Made by a program: the position numbers and the translations under genes. Of a DNA stretch of 64,000 bases, positions 9,181 through 18,995 are shown in pieces; the stretch's first letter is position 1; every line of letters begins with the position of its first letter. Source of the stretch: Clostridiales bacterium (GTDB lineage Bacteria > Bacillota > Clostridia > Lachnospirales > Lachnospiraceae). The notes beneath the pieces are model-generated. The model searched no databases, was not told the origin of the DNA, and saw nothing but the letters and a program-made list of their open reading frames with translations. The DNA lies in assembly GCA_018366495.1 (NCBI GenBank), contig JAGZHZ010000008.1:41491-105490 (forward strand), in the 5' to 3' direction.

Positions 9181-9247
9181 CCTTTTCTTTCCTTAGTCTA
9201 TCTGCTTCAACGAATCAGCGCAAGTATGCGTGACAGAATTATATCAC

Positions 9248-9289
9248 ACAAAAAGAGCAGTTGCAATCCTTTCCTTGACAACTGCTCTT
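9248..9289 (-). terminator. Terminator after the SleB-type hydrolase gene
   Basis: Arms AAGAGCAGTTG and CAACTGCTCTT (9253-9263 and 9279-9289) are followed by U5 on the minus strand. It separates the hydrolase gene from thrC. Confidence 0.85.
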
Positions 9290-9330
9290 CTTGATATTCC
9301 CTGACGGATTTTCTCAGAATAAAGTGCATC

Positions 9331-10140
9331 TTATCCTGCCAGGGTATAGAACTCTGTCCCATCGTACTCAAACAGCCTTTTTAAGCTCTCATCAAACCAT
9401 ACTACATTATGTTCTTCAGCGCTTGATCTGGCAATAAAGTACAGAGCTCCCTGGGAATAATCCTCACCGCTTAAAGCCCGTCCTACAGCTTCGATGGTCT
9501 CCTCTGTAATCTCACAAGTATAGATTCTTCCATCATACGTTGGTGAAAACTGCGGCGTCCCATTTACATTCTCCCATATTACTTCATATGGTGTGTCTGG
9601 GAAATGAGGATCGGCAACACGATTGAGCACTACGTTGGCAACAAGAATTTTACTCTTGATGTCCTGCCCCGTCGCCTCGGCTTCTACGATCTGCAATAAA
9701 GCATAATAATCCTCGTAAGCCATTTGGTTTTGTTCCACTACTTGTTCTGCTAAACTTCCGATATCCGAAACATTCTCCACTACTTCCTGTGCTGCAAGTT
9801 TATTCAGGGTTCTTTTATCTACGCTTGGCGTACCTACCAGAATCTTTTCATACGCATTTTCCAGATTTTTCTCTCTGGCTGCTTTTGAATAAGCTTCCAT
9901 ACTATTTATCCCATTTACAAAGCCTGCAACTCCTGCTTGAAGTTCTTGATTCGATGACTCTCCCTCCTTTACTGCATAAACGGTGTCTTGACCGTCACTT
10001 CCAAATAGGAAGTGGCAGATCCCCACCATCCCGCAAAAAAGTACCACAGCCATCGCCGCCGTCATAAAGCGACTACCTTTTTTTGTTTTTCTTTCGAGAT
10101 ATCGGGATACATAATGGAACATCGTTTTTGAGAATCGCAT
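9331..10140 (-). CDS. SleB/CwlJ-family cell wall hydrolase
   Basis: A 269-residue protein with an N-terminal membrane anchor (about residues 27-45) and a C-terminal hydrolase-2 domain as in SleB/CwlJ. The domain shows the catalytic-Glu segment ALLQIVEAEATGQD, then VANVVLNRVADPHFPDTPYEV and TPQFSPTYDGRIY. Family members cleave spore cortex or vegetative peptidoglycan. The membrane anchor and the lack of a peptidoglycan-binding repeat mean the cortex-lytic role is inferred. The ATG at 10140 is chosen over the GTG one codon upstream; GAGGAA lies at suitable distance. Confidence 0.85.
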   Translation of the reverse strand: MRFSKTMFHYVSRYLERKTKKGSRFMTAAMAVVLFCGMVGICHFLFGSDGQDTVYAVKEGESSNQELQAGVAGFVNGINSMEAYSKAAREKNLENAYEKILVGTPSVDKRTLNKLAAQEVVENVSDIGSLAEQVVEQNQMAYEDYYALLQIVEAEATGQDIKSKILVANVVLNRVADPHFPDTPYEVIWENVNGTPQFSPTYDGRIYTCEITEETIEAVGRALSGEDYSQGALYFIARSSAEEHNVVWFDESLKRLFEYDGTEFYTLAG

Positions 10141-10143
10141 CAC

Positions 10144-10470
10144 TTATTTCCTCTTCCTTTCTCAGTAGTAGAGGTAACGTATATTCCTCATGTATTGCAA
10201 TTATATTAATTTTTTACTTTTTTGTCAAGTATTTTTTATATTTTTGTAATAATTATAGCGCAATTTTTGCTCTGTATTTCCAAAATCCGAACTTATTTTT
10301 CCCTGTTTACTTTTACATTTTTATTTGTTTTTCTACTTTTTCACTTAACAAAAAGTCGATTTTTCGTTGATTTTATCGCATTTATATAGATTATGTTTTT
10401 TATTGTCCAATTATTTTCATGTGTTTAACGTTTACTTAACATTTTTGAAATATTTTGTCATTTTATTTCA
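10144..10470. other. AT-rich intergenic region
   Basis: About 330 bp of very AT-rich DNA between the hydrolase start and the leuA terminator. It should hold the hydrolase promoter. No gene or convincing structured RNA was seen. Confidence 0.5.
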
Positions 10471-10513
10471 AAAAAAAGAGATATCCCTAAATTATATTTT
10501 CAGGATATCCCTT
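10471..10513 (-). terminator. Terminator after leuA
   Basis: The hairpin with arms GGGATATCC and GGATATCTC is followed by eight U on the minus strand, just after the leuA stop. Confidence 0.85.
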
Positions 10514-10534
10514 TGCTTTTATTTAAACTATATC

Positions 10535-12199
10535 TTAATTTTCTAATTCTTTATTATTGATTGCGGTTACAAGAGCATTGATAGATGCGCGGATGATATC
10601 GACATCTACTCCTGCTCCCCAGAACATATTGCCACGTTTGTCTCGAATTCCAACATATGCAATCGCCTTGGAACTTGAACTTTGCTCCAGAGCATGTTCT
10701 TGGTATGTCACAAGATCGTATTCCAATCTGAAATGTTTCTTGAGCGCATTGCTGACAGCATTCAGGCGACCATTTCCAGAAGCAATGATAATCCGTGACT
10801 GACCTTTATATTCTGCTGTCACCTCTGCAATGATTCCATTATGCTGTTTAAAATGAACCTCTGTAATATGATATGGCGAAACAATCCCTTCAAATTTCTG
10901 TTTAAATACTTCAAAGATCTCATCCGGATGAAGTTCTTTATGTGTATGGTCGGAGACAGATTTTGCAGCATATCCCATTGCTTCGCGCATTTTTGCCGGA
11001 AGATTCAGACCAAAGTTCTGTTCCAGAATATATCCGACTCCGCCCTTTCCGGACTGGCTGTTGATGCGGATTACGTCGGCATCGTAACATCTTCCTACAT
11101 CAGTCGGATCAATCGGCAGATATGGAACGGTCCAGTGCTGCGGATCATGTTCTTCACGATACTTCATTCCCTTGGCAATTGCATCCTGATGAGAACCTGA
11201 AAATGCAGCAAATACAAGTGCGCCGCTGTATGGACTTCTCTCATCAATCTTCATTCCGGTATACTTTTCATATTCTTCACAGATCTGCGGCATATTACTG
11301 AATTCCAGTTCTGGATCTACACCCTGCGAATACATATTCATCGCAAGAGTCACGATATCCACATTTCCTGTCCGTTCTCCATTTCCAAACAGTGTCCCTT
11401 CAATTCTGTCTGCCCCTGCTAAGATTCCCATCTCCGCATCAGAAATTCCGCTTCCACGGTCATTATGAGGATGAAGAGATACAAGCACATTTTCTCTATA
11501 TTTTAAATTGTCACACATATATTCGATCTGACTGGCATACACATGAGGCATTGCCATCTGTACTGTACTTGGCAGATTGATGATCGCTTTTTTCTCCGGT
11601 GTAGGCTTCCATACATCTAAAACTGCATTGCATACTTCCAAAGCATAGTCTACTTCTGTCCCTGAAAAACTTTCCGGGCTATATTCAAACAGGAAATTCC
11701 CCTCCGTCTCATCTGCAAGTTTTTTTAAAAGCGCTGCACCATCTACTGCAATCTTTAAAATCTCCTCTTTTGATTTTCTAAACACCTGTTCTCTCTGTGC
11801 AAGAGAAGTAGAATTATATACATGCACGATTGCACTTTTCGAACCTTTTAATGCTTCAAATGTCTTTTTAATAATGTGTTCTCTCGCCTGTGTCAATACT
11901 TGAATCGTCACATCATCCGGAATCAGATCCTGCTCAATCAGCGCTCTTAAAAATTGATATTCTGTCTCAGATGCGGCTGGAAATCCAACCTCGATTTCCT
12001 TAAATCCAATCTTTACAAGCAATTTAAAGAAATCAATTTTCTGCTCTAATGTCATTGGAACAACAAGCGCCTGATTCCCATCTCTTAAATCCACGCTGCA
12101 CCAGATCGGCGCTTTTTCAATATACTCTTTCTCTGCCCATTTCATGCACTTTGCCGGCGGCATAAAATACTGTCTCTTATACTTTTTAAAATTCTCCAT
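10535..12199 (-). CDS. leuA: 2-isopropylmalate synthase
   Basis: A 554-residue enzyme of the long LeuA type, condensing acetyl-CoA with 2-oxoisovalerate as the first committed step of leucine synthesis. The catalytic TIM barrel begins with WCSVDLRDGNQAL near residue 33. The metal-binding motif SLHPHNDRGSG is near residue 242, followed by GADRIEGTLFGNGERTGNVD. The C-terminal part (from about residue 430) is the regulatory domain for leucine feedback. A GAGGAG box precedes the ATG. It is monocistronic and controlled by the Leu T-box upstream; leuCD lie 10 kb away in another unit. Confidence 0.95.
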   Translation of the reverse strand: MENFKKYKRQYFMPPAKCMKWAEKEYIEKAPIWCSVDLRDGNQALVVPMTLEQKIDFFKLLVKIGFKEIEVGFPAASETEYQFLRALIEQDLIPDDVTIQVLTQAREHIIKKTFEALKGSKSAIVHVYNSTSLAQREQVFRKSKEEILKIAVDGAALLKKLADETEGNFLFEYSPESFSGTEVDYALEVCNAVLDVWKPTPEKKAIINLPSTVQMAMPHVYASQIEYMCDNLKYRENVLVSLHPHNDRGSGISDAEMGILAGADRIEGTLFGNGERTGNVDIVTLAMNMYSQGVDPELEFSNMPQICEEYEKYTGMKIDERSPYSGALVFAAFSGSHQDAIAKGMKYREEHDPQHWTVPYLPIDPTDVGRCYDADVIRINSQSGKGGVGYILEQNFGLNLPAKMREAMGYAAKSVSDHTHKELHPDEIFEVFKQKFEGIVSPYHITEVHFKQHNGIIAEVTAEYKGQSRIIIASGNGRLNAVSNALKKHFRLEYDLVTYQEHALEQSSSSKAIAYVGIRDKRGNMFWGAGVDVDIIRASINALVTAINNKELEN

Positions 12200-12254
12200 T
12201 ATTTTCTCTCCTCTTTCATTTTATTTTTTACGATACAGGAACCTTTTCCAGAAA

Positions 12255-12545
12255 ATAAAAAAGTCTTCCGTCTTCTCGCAGTTTTTGCTGCTAGAGACGA
12301 AAGACTAAATAATAGTTCTCACGCGGTACCACTCTATTTTATGAATTATTTCATACACTCATCAGATACGGATGTTTTCACCTTATATCTTACCCGGATA
12401 ACGGTCGGGAACCGTCTGCATCTACTTTTCTGATATCAGAATCAAAATTTGGGGCAGCCGCTCCAAGGCGAGTTCCATAACTTTCTTCACTGTCTCGCAT
12501 CACCCGACAGCTTTCTGGATCAGTCTGCTATGTACTATTCCTCAT
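12255..12545 (-). promoter_or_regulatory. T-box riboswitch leader of leuA (Leu specifier CUC)
   Basis: The T-box AGAGTGGTACCGCGTGAG reads on the minus strand at about 12320-12340. It is followed by a terminator stem (GTCTTTCGTCT pairing with AGACGGAAGAC) and six U. The specifier-loop context GGAACTCGCCTTGGAG puts a Leu codon CTC at the complement of 12470-12472, consistent with leuA downstream. Confidence 0.93.
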
Positions 12546-12574
12546 CATTGCATTTTATTTTTCTGTTATTTATT

Positions 12575-12603
12575 AACATATCACCGAATTTAAAAATTGT
12601 CAA
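12575..12603 (-). promoter_or_regulatory. Sigma-A promoter of the leuA T-box transcript
   Basis: TTGACA (12598-12603) and TATGTT (12575-12580) are separated by 17 bp on the minus strand, immediately upstream of the T-box leader. Confidence 0.65.
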
Positions 12604-12652
12604 TATTTTTCTCATTTTTTTCTTTGAAAATTTTCTTTGAGAAATGTATTGT

Positions 12653-13510
12653 TTAATACATTTTTTCAAATTTTCTGGCAGGCTTTTCTATTTTCTTTTT
12701 TTCTTTTGGCACTATCTCTGACTGAGGCAGTTTCTTATAAATTTTCCATGCAAGATATGATATCATAATTGAAATCAGGATGGCACCTATCTCTACAATC
12801 ATGGTCTGATTTAAAATTCCTGCCTGATACAGCCCCCAAAACGATGTCTGCAGAATATGAAATCCCACTGCTGCTCCAAACAATGATGGCCGTTTTGCCC
12901 ACACAGCAGCAAATACAAATACAGAAAGACCAACACTTGTCAGCAGTGATGGTATTCGTTCGATAAATGGCGCTAAAAAGCTAACTGGATTTGTCCCTAT
13001 AAAGTTCTGTACAGCCTCTTTTGTCTGTGCCAAATCTTCTGGAGCCACCCCGCTTAAATATGCTTCTACGCCCCCATTTTTGATCGTGACTGCCACAAAA
13101 ACCATTCCCAGAATTGTCACAATCACGCTCAAAGTTTCAATAATTGTAAACCCTATCCCAAATGTCACTGCAGTCTCTCTGCCCCGCTTTTTTTTCAAAA
13201 GCATTCGAAACATAAAATATCGTCCACCCTCTTCAAACAGTGCTGCTGTCACGCATAAATATGCTGCATAGAAAAGTGGATACTGCTCCATCATTTCTGC
13301 AATGGGGCTGTTTATTCCCAAGCAAATCATGTGCAGCATCTGTTCCAGCATGATGACAAAAAACAAATAAGATACCATTCCTGCCAAAAATGGAAACCAT
13401 TGGGCATTTGTCTTTTTTCTGTAAATCAGTAATGTGCTCAGCGGCAAGGCTATGCAGCCTGCTGCTGCCAGCAGCAGGCACATAATTGTTGTTCCTGAGA
13501 TCTCTCCCAT
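12653..13510 (-). CDS. YhfC-family intramembrane metalloprotease-like protein
   Basis: A 285-residue membrane protein with about seven or eight helices, recognised as the YhfC family. This family is related to the glutamic-type intramembrane (CPBP/Rce1-like) proteases. The signature EEGGRYFMFRML (paired Glu and Arg near residue 94) and a later GFHILQTSFWGLYQA with His are seen. It follows the two ABC exporter genes and their MarR regulator, and probably ends that operon. Substrate is unknown. A GGAGG box sits 8 nt from the ATG. Confidence 0.8.
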   Translation of the reverse strand: MGEISGTTIMCLLLAAAGCIALPLSTLLIYRKKTNAQWFPFLAGMVSYLFFVIMLEQMLHMICLGINSPIAEMMEQYPLFYAAYLCVTAALFEEGGRYFMFRMLLKKKRGRETAVTFGIGFTIIETLSVIVTILGMVFVAVTIKNGGVEAYLSGVAPEDLAQTKEAVQNFIGTNPVSFLAPFIERIPSLLTSVGLSVFVFAAVWAKRPSLFGAAVGFHILQTSFWGLYQAGILNQTMIVEIGAILISIMISYLAWKIYKKLPQSEIVPKEKKKIEKPARKFEKMY

Positions 13511-13547
13511 CTCCTCTTCCTCCTACTTTCTCATTCCCTTTTTTCTT

Positions 13548-15395
13548 TTATGCACTTAAATCCTGTATGAACTGACTGTTATACAGATCTGCATAGAATC
13601 CGCCTTTCTTCATTAACTCTTCATGGCTGCCCTGTTCGATAATATTTCCGTCTTTCATAACCAGGATCATATCTGCGTTACGAATAGTAGATAAGCGATG
13701 CGCAATCACAAAGCTTGTTCTGCCTTTCATCAGATTATCCATTGCCTTTTGAATCTGAATTTCTGTTCTCGTATCGACAGAACTGGTCGCTTCATCCAAA
13801 ATCAAAATCTTTGGATCAGCAAGAATTGCTCTGGCAATCGTCAAAAGCTGTTTCTGTCCCTGTGAAATATTGCTCGTTTCTTCATTTAAGATCATATTAT
13901 AACCGCCCGGAAGCGTTTTGATAAACTTATGCGCATGTGCTGCCTTTGCTGCTTCAATCACTTCTTCATCTGTGGCATTTAACTGACCATATCGGATATT
14001 GTCCATGATGGAGCCATTAAACAGCCATGTATCCTGAAGCACCATTCCAAACATTTCTCTGAGTTCATTTCTGTTGAACTCTCTCAAATCATGACCATCT
14101 ACTTTGATGCTTCCGCTATTGACATCATAGAAACGCATCAGCAATTTTATCATTGTTGTCTTACCAGCTCCTGTAGGTCCTACAATTGCAATTTTTTGTC
14201 CCTCATGCACATCTGCTGAGAAATCAGAAATTGTAATCTTGTCAGGACGATATCCAAAGCTGACGTGATCAAACTGTACATTTCCTTTTAATCCTTCTAC
14301 CGATACAGGATGTTCTACTGTCTGGTCTTCCTCTTCCTCATCCAGGAATTCAAATACACGCTCTGAAGCTGCCGCTGTCATCTGAAGCATATTACTTACC
14401 TGAGCAATCTGCTGAATTGGCTGTGTAAAGTTTCTGATATACTGGAAGAAAGACTGAATTTCTCCTACCTGGATACTTCCTTTTATAGCAAGCCAGCTTC
14501 CAATCAACGCTACCATCACATATCCTAAATTTCCAACAAACTGCATAATCGGCATCATAATTCCAGAAAAGAACTGTGATTTCCATGCGGATTCGTATAA
14601 CTGATCATTTGTCTTCTGAAAGACTTTATTGACATCGTCTTCTTTATTGAATACTTTGACAATGTTATGTCCACTGTAGATTTCCTCTACCTGCCCGTTG
14701 ACATTTCCTAAATATTCCTGCTGCTGTCTGAAAAATCTCTGTGAAAATTTCATTGTCTTTGAGATAATCAGCATAGAGACAGGCAGAATCAAAAGCGCAA
14801 ATACGGTCATTAATACGTTGATTCTCAGCATCATAATCAGAACACCAATTAATGTTGTCACAGACGTAATCAGCTGCGTGATACTTTGGTTTAAACTCTG
14901 TCCCAGCGTATCCACATCGTTTGTCACTCTTGAGAGCACCTCTCCTGTCGTTCTGCTCTCAAAATATTTCATTGGCATTTTGTGAATCTTAGCAGAAATA
15001 TCTTCACGAAGACGATATGTCACATCGTTTGAGATCCCTGTCATAATCCATCCCTGCACAAAAGAAAAGAGCGCACTTGCAATATAAAGTGCCAGCAAAG
15101 TCAGCAAGATCATCGCTATCTTTTCAAAGTCAATTCCGCCCGTGCCATTGATTTTTGCTACTAATCCCGAAAAGATCTCTGTCGTTGCATTTCCCAGAAT
15201 TTTAGGTCCTATAATGATAAATACCGTGCTGGCTATGGCAAAAATCAGCATGAATAAGAAGCGGAATTTGTACTGCTCCAGATGCTTTGCCAGTCTTTTT
15301 ACTGTTCCTTTAAAATCTTTTGCCTTCTCGCCGCCTCCCATTGCGCCATGTCCCATCGGTCCGCGTCTCTGTCTCTGGAATTTTTCACTGCTCAT
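13548..15395 (-). CDS. ABC exporter half-transporter (MdlB/LmrA-like), second of pair
   Basis: A 615-residue type IV ABC exporter subunit. A glycine/arginine-rich cytosolic N-terminus of about 30 residues precedes six membrane helices (about 45-330) and an ATPase domain. The ATPase shows Walker A GPTGAGKTTM, Q-loop VLQDTWLFNG, ABC signature ISQGQKQ and Walker B ILILDEATSSVD. The signature is intact here but reads SNISQGQ rather than LSGGQ. The gene overlaps the preceding exporter gene by 11 bp, so a heterodimer is likely. It probably exports drugs or lipids. Confidence 0.92.
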   Translation of the reverse strand: MSSEKFQRQRRGPMGHGAMGGGEKAKDFKGTVKRLAKHLEQYKFRFLFMLIFAIASTVFIIIGPKILGNATTEIFSGLVAKINGTGGIDFEKIAMILLTLLALYIASALFSFVQGWIMTGISNDVTYRLREDISAKIHKMPMKYFESRTTGEVLSRVTNDVDTLGQSLNQSITQLITSVTTLIGVLIMMLRINVLMTVFALLILPVSMLIISKTMKFSQRFFRQQQEYLGNVNGQVEEIYSGHNIVKVFNKEDDVNKVFQKTNDQLYESAWKSQFFSGIMMPIMQFVGNLGYVMVALIGSWLAIKGSIQVGEIQSFFQYIRNFTQPIQQIAQVSNMLQMTAAASERVFEFLDEEEEDQTVEHPVSVEGLKGNVQFDHVSFGYRPDKITISDFSADVHEGQKIAIVGPTGAGKTTMIKLLMRFYDVNSGSIKVDGHDLREFNRNELREMFGMVLQDTWLFNGSIMDNIRYGQLNATDEEVIEAAKAAHAHKFIKTLPGGYNMILNEETSNISQGQKQLLTIARAILADPKILILDEATSSVDTRTEIQIQKAMDNLMKGRTSFVIAHRLSTIRNADMILVMKDGNIIEQGSHEELMKKGGFYADLYNSQFIQDLSA

Positions 15396-17553
15396 GGTTT
15401 AATTCCTCCTTTGATAACTGTGAGCTGGCAATCTGATAATATGTTTCACAATTTTTCAGCAGCTCTTCATGCGTTCCGATGCCTGCAATCTTTCCTTCAT
15501 CTAAAACAATAATCTGATCTGCATGAAGAATCGTACTGATACGTTGTGCCACAATAATCGTTGTCGCATTGTCTGTCTCCTTCTTTAATGCGCTTCTTAA
15601 AACGACATCTGTCTTGTAATCCAAAGCAGAAAAACTATCGTCAAAGATATAGATCTCCGGTTTTTTCGCAATCGCTCTTGCAATTGAAAGACGCTGTTTC
15701 TGTCCGCCTGATACATTTGTTCCTCCCTGAGAAATCGGAGAATCAAACTGTTCTATTTTCTCAGAAATAAAGTCATATGCCTGTGCAATCTTTGCAGCTT
15801 TTTCCATATCTTCCTCTGTTCCATCATCCGCGCCGTACATAATATTGGAACGGATCGTACCAGAAAACAATACGCCCTTTTGCGGAACGTAGCCCAATTT
15901 ATCATGCAGATCATGGAGAGTCAGATCTTTTACATTGACACCGTCAACTAAAATCTCACCTTCTGTCACGTCATAAAATCTCGGAATCAGATTGACAAGC
16001 GTTGATTTTCCACATCCTGTACTTCCAATAATTGCAGTTGTTTCTCCTGGTCTTGCTGTAAAATCAATGTCTGTGAGGACATTTTCTTCCGCACCTGGAT
16101 ATGCAAAGGAGACATGACGGAATTGTACAACCCCTGTCTCTTTTGGATCAGTTTCTTTTGATGTCTGGGCATCCTTCAGAACAGGTTCTGTATTCAAAAT
16201 TTCTGTAATACGATCTGCTGAAACTGATGCTCTTGGCAGCATAATTGAAATCATTGTGATCATCAAGAAGGACATGATAATCATCATTGTATACTGAATA
16301 AAGGCCATCAAGTCTCCTACCTGCATACTTCCGTCATCAATCCCATATGCGCCTTTCCATACGATCAGAACAGTAATTCCATTCATGATAAACATCATGA
16401 TCGGCATCATAAATGTCATACAGCGATTGACAAATAAGTTTGTCTTCATCAAACTATTATTTGCTTCCGTAAATCGTTCTTTTTCACGCTTTTGTGTGCT
16501 GAAAGCACGGATAACAGGAATACCCTGAAGAATTTCTCTTGTCACAAGATTCAGTCGGTCAATCAATTTCTGAAGCACCTTAAATCTAGGCATCGCAACA
16601 GCAAATAAAATCAAAACAACTGCCATAATCATACCTACCGCCAATGCGATAACCCACGTCATTTTCGCATTTGTGTTTAATACTTTGATGATTCCTCCAA
16701 TACCCATAATCGGTGCATATAATACGATACGGAACATCATCATCATCATCATTTGCACCTGCTGGATATCATTTGTGCTTCGTGTAATCAAAGATGCTGT
16801 GGAAAACTGATTGAATTCTGCACTGGAAAAAGAAACTACCTTTTCAAATACTTTTTTTCTCAAGTCACGGCTTACTGCTGCCGCAACACGACATGACAAG
16901 AATGTCACCATCACTGCTGCTGCCATAATCACAATGGCATATCCCAGCATGACTGCTCCTGCTTTAAACAGGTAATGATTTTGAAATTCTTCCATATCAA
17001 TTCCCTGCGCTTCATATTCTTGTTTTACAAAAGCAACGCTGGACTGCGTAATAATTGATTCCGGCATTTTATCAAATGTCTCATACGTCTTCGCAAGCGC
17101 CTCTTCTCTTTGCTCTTGCGGCATTGCGCCAAGTAACTTCATCGGATCTGCACCTTGAGGCAGCTGCATTTTTCCCTCCGACAGTTCATCTGTTTTTATT
17201 TCTTGTGTTATACCTGACAGCATCAGCATCGATTTTCCTAAAATCTGGCTTAATTGTCCGCGTGTTTCTTTATCTGTTTTCTGGCGCGTCCACAATTCGC
17301 CTTCTAATGTATAATACTGTTCGACAACTGCTCTGTCTTCTTTTGGCATCAGCAAAAACAGCTGTTCCATCGTCTCCTGGCGTATTGTATCTGCTGCAGC
17401 ATCCTCAATACCAGACTGCTGGATACCGATATTGACAATATTAGAAGTATACTCTGGAAGCGATAAATCGCATGATGCCTGTATAAACAGAAGCACAACA
17501 ATTACTGCTATCATACCGACATACTTCTTTAGATATTTCATTAACTTTAACAT
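15385..17553 (-). CDS. ABC exporter half-transporter (MdlA-like), first of pair
   Basis: A 722-residue exporter subunit. An extracellular insertion of about 140 residues lies between the first two membrane helices (residues 35-195). An ATPase domain follows from about 480, with Walker A GSTGCGKSTL, signature NVSGGQKQR and Walker B IYIFDDSFSALD. The Asp (rather than Glu) after the Walker B Asp marks a degenerate, non-catalytic site. This is typical of one subunit of heterodimeric exporters, with the partner gene just downstream supplying the catalytic Glu (LDEATS). Confidence 0.92.
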   Translation of the reverse strand: MLKLMKYLKKYVGMIAVIVVLLFIQASCDLSLPEYTSNIVNIGIQQSGIEDAAADTIRQETMEQLFLLMPKEDRAVVEQYYTLEGELWTRQKTDKETRGQLSQILGKSMLMLSGITQEIKTDELSEGKMQLPQGADPMKLLGAMPQEQREEALAKTYETFDKMPESIITQSSVAFVKQEYEAQGIDMEEFQNHYLFKAGAVMLGYAIVIMAAAVMVTFLSCRVAAAVSRDLRKKVFEKVVSFSSAEFNQFSTASLITRSTNDIQQVQMMMMMMFRIVLYAPIMGIGGIIKVLNTNAKMTWVIALAVGMIMAVVLILFAVAMPRFKVLQKLIDRLNLVTREILQGIPVIRAFSTQKREKERFTEANNSLMKTNLFVNRCMTFMMPIMMFIMNGITVLIVWKGAYGIDDGSMQVGDLMAFIQYTMMIIMSFLMITMISIMLPRASVSADRITEILNTEPVLKDAQTSKETDPKETGVVQFRHVSFAYPGAEENVLTDIDFTARPGETTAIIGSTGCGKSTLVNLIPRFYDVTEGEILVDGVNVKDLTLHDLHDKLGYVPQKGVLFSGTIRSNIMYGADDGTEEDMEKAAKIAQAYDFISEKIEQFDSPISQGGTNVSGGQKQRLSIARAIAKKPEIYIFDDSFSALDYKTDVVLRSALKKETDNATTIIVAQRISTILHADQIIVLDEGKIAGIGTHEELLKNCETYYQIASSQLSKEELNHEQ

Positions 17554-17626
17554 GCTGTCCTGCCACTCAAATAAAGCTTTTCTTTTATCAGATTTTTATC
17601 CTTTTTTTGAGTGGACTCTCCTTTCT

Positions 17627-18124
17627 TTAAATTTTCATATCTGTGAGAGAGAGGTCTTGTCTCTCCTGTTTTTTCCCCTGCAGAAGACAACTTTCCAGTC
17701 GTTCTGAAATTTTTCTCAGAACATTTTCATATACTGCAAGTTCTCTTTCGTCAATTCCATCAAACATCATACCAATCGCATCATGGAAAATCTTTTTTGT
17801 CTTCTTAGCAATCTCCTTTCCCTTTGTTGTGGAATAGACTCTGATCACACGCAAGTCTTTCTCATCTGCCTTTCTCTCAATCAGACCTGCGATCTCCATT
17901 CTCTTAATCATCACAGTTAAAGTTGCCGCCTTGATACATAAAACTTTTGCCAGTTCCGCCTGCGTGCATCCTTCTTTTTTTACCACTGTCATAATCAGTC
18001 TGGGATCTCCTTTGTACAGGTCTGCCTCATCAATCAGATGTCTGATATAACGAAATTGATATTTGTGCAGCTGCATATCGAGTTTCTCAATTCTTTCATA
18101 TTGCTCCTGTTTTCCACAATTCAT
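17627..18124 (-). CDS. MarR-family transcriptional regulator
   Basis: A 165-residue winged-helix regulator. The recognition region is GCTQAELAKVLCIKAATLTVMIKRMEIAGLIERKADEKD, spanning the helix-turn-helix and wing (about residues 55-95). It heads the operon with the two ABC exporter genes and yhfC, so it most likely represses drug-efflux expression and is released by a ligand. The start at 18124 is chosen because GAGAGGTGAT lies at proper spacing; an upstream in-frame start at 18169 lacks this. Confidence 0.9.
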   Translation of the reverse strand: MNCGKQEQYERIEKLDMQLHKYQFRYIRHLIDEADLYKGDPRLIMTVVKKEGCTQAELAKVLCIKAATLTVMIKRMEIAGLIERKADEKDLRVIRVYSTTKGKEIAKKTKKIFHDAIGMMFDGIDERELAVYENVLRKISERLESCLLQGKKQERQDLSLTDMKI

Positions 18125-18279
18125 TTTATCACCTCTCTCTATCTCGTTAAATCCATAACAGTCTATCATTGTGTTTTATGGAATTCAATAAAAAAAGCAT
18201 AAACTTTTCATAAACTTTGACGTCTAACTATTTTTTCTTCCTTGCTTTTTTATTTTTCATATGATAGACTATTTTGTAT

Positions 18280-18353
18280 CGGAGTGTGGCGTAGCTTGGT
18301 AGCGCGCACGGCTGGGGGCCGTGAGGCCGCAGGTTCAAATCCTGTCACTCCGA
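18280..18353 (+). tRNA. tRNA-Pro (anticodon GGG)
   Basis: A 74-nt cloverleaf. The acceptor CGGAGTG pairs with CACTCCG, with discriminator A. The anticodon stem CACGG/CCGTG encloses the loop CTGGGGG, giving anticodon GGG. The T arm carries GGTTCAAATCC. CCA is not encoded. Confidence 0.96.
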
Positions 18354-18443
18354 TTTTATATCACAGATGAACCATATATTTTTTACAGTGATGATTGTAA
18401 ATCTTATTATGGCAAGTTTCTTTTTATCTCTGTCTGTTTTATT

Positions 18444-18893
18444 CTATTTTATTTTTTCCATCACAAAATTCGTAAGAAAAATTCCCTGGCGCTCTACATT
18501 CTGCTTTTTTATTACCTTATATCCTCTTTTTTCAAAAAAAGGTCTTGCTGTAATCGAAGCATGAGTGATAATATTTTTCTGAATTGCTTCTTCTAATCGA
18601 TCGCAGATTGCCGTAGCAATTCCTCTTCTCTGATAATCAGCGTGAACATACAGCCTGTCAAGATAACCTGTCTTGTCTATATCCCCAAATCCCACAATCA
18701 TTTTATTCTCCACCGCAACAATACTATAATGTTTTTGAAGTGATTCATCCCATTTTTTCAAATCTGCATATCCTGTCGCCCACACATCCAGCTGTCTTTT
18801 TGTATAATCTTTTGCGTTTACAGTGTGAACCGTATGATAAAATAATTCTGTCAATTCTTTACAGTCTGATGACTGATATTTTCTGATCATCAT
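18444..18893 (-). CDS. GNAT-family N-acetyltransferase
   Basis: A 149-residue acetyltransferase. The acetyl-CoA binding motif A is seen as LDRLYVHADYQRRGIATAICDRLE (Arg/Gly pyrophosphate loop near residue 88), and the C-terminal strand is ARPFFEKRGYKVIKKQ. An N-terminal IRKYQSSDCKELTELF is typical of the YafP/PanZ-like branch. The substrate cannot be read. A GGAGG box is 7 nt from the ATG. Confidence 0.87.
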   Translation of the reverse strand: MMIRKYQSSDCKELTELFYHTVHTVNAKDYTKRQLDVWATGYADLKKWDESLQKHYSIVAVENKMIVGFGDIDKTGYLDRLYVHADYQRRGIATAICDRLEEAIQKNIITHASITARPFFEKRGYKVIKKQNVERQGIFLTNFVMEKIK

Positions 18894-18995
18894 TGTTTTT
18901 CCTCCTAATTCTTTTGTTTTGCATTGATATTCTATAACAAATAAAAATTACTTTCATGCTCATTATTTACACAACCAAAAAATTTTTACATTTCA

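Noticed and set aside
16735..16755. CATCAT repeat run within the first ABC exporter gene
   Set aside because: Encodes a run of Met (MMMMMM) in a membrane helix of the reading frame, so no separate repeat element is needed.
18367..18564. 65-codon plus-strand frame opposite the GNAT gene after tRNA-Pro
   Set aside because: Shadow of the acetyltransferase 3' end, with no ribosome-binding site.
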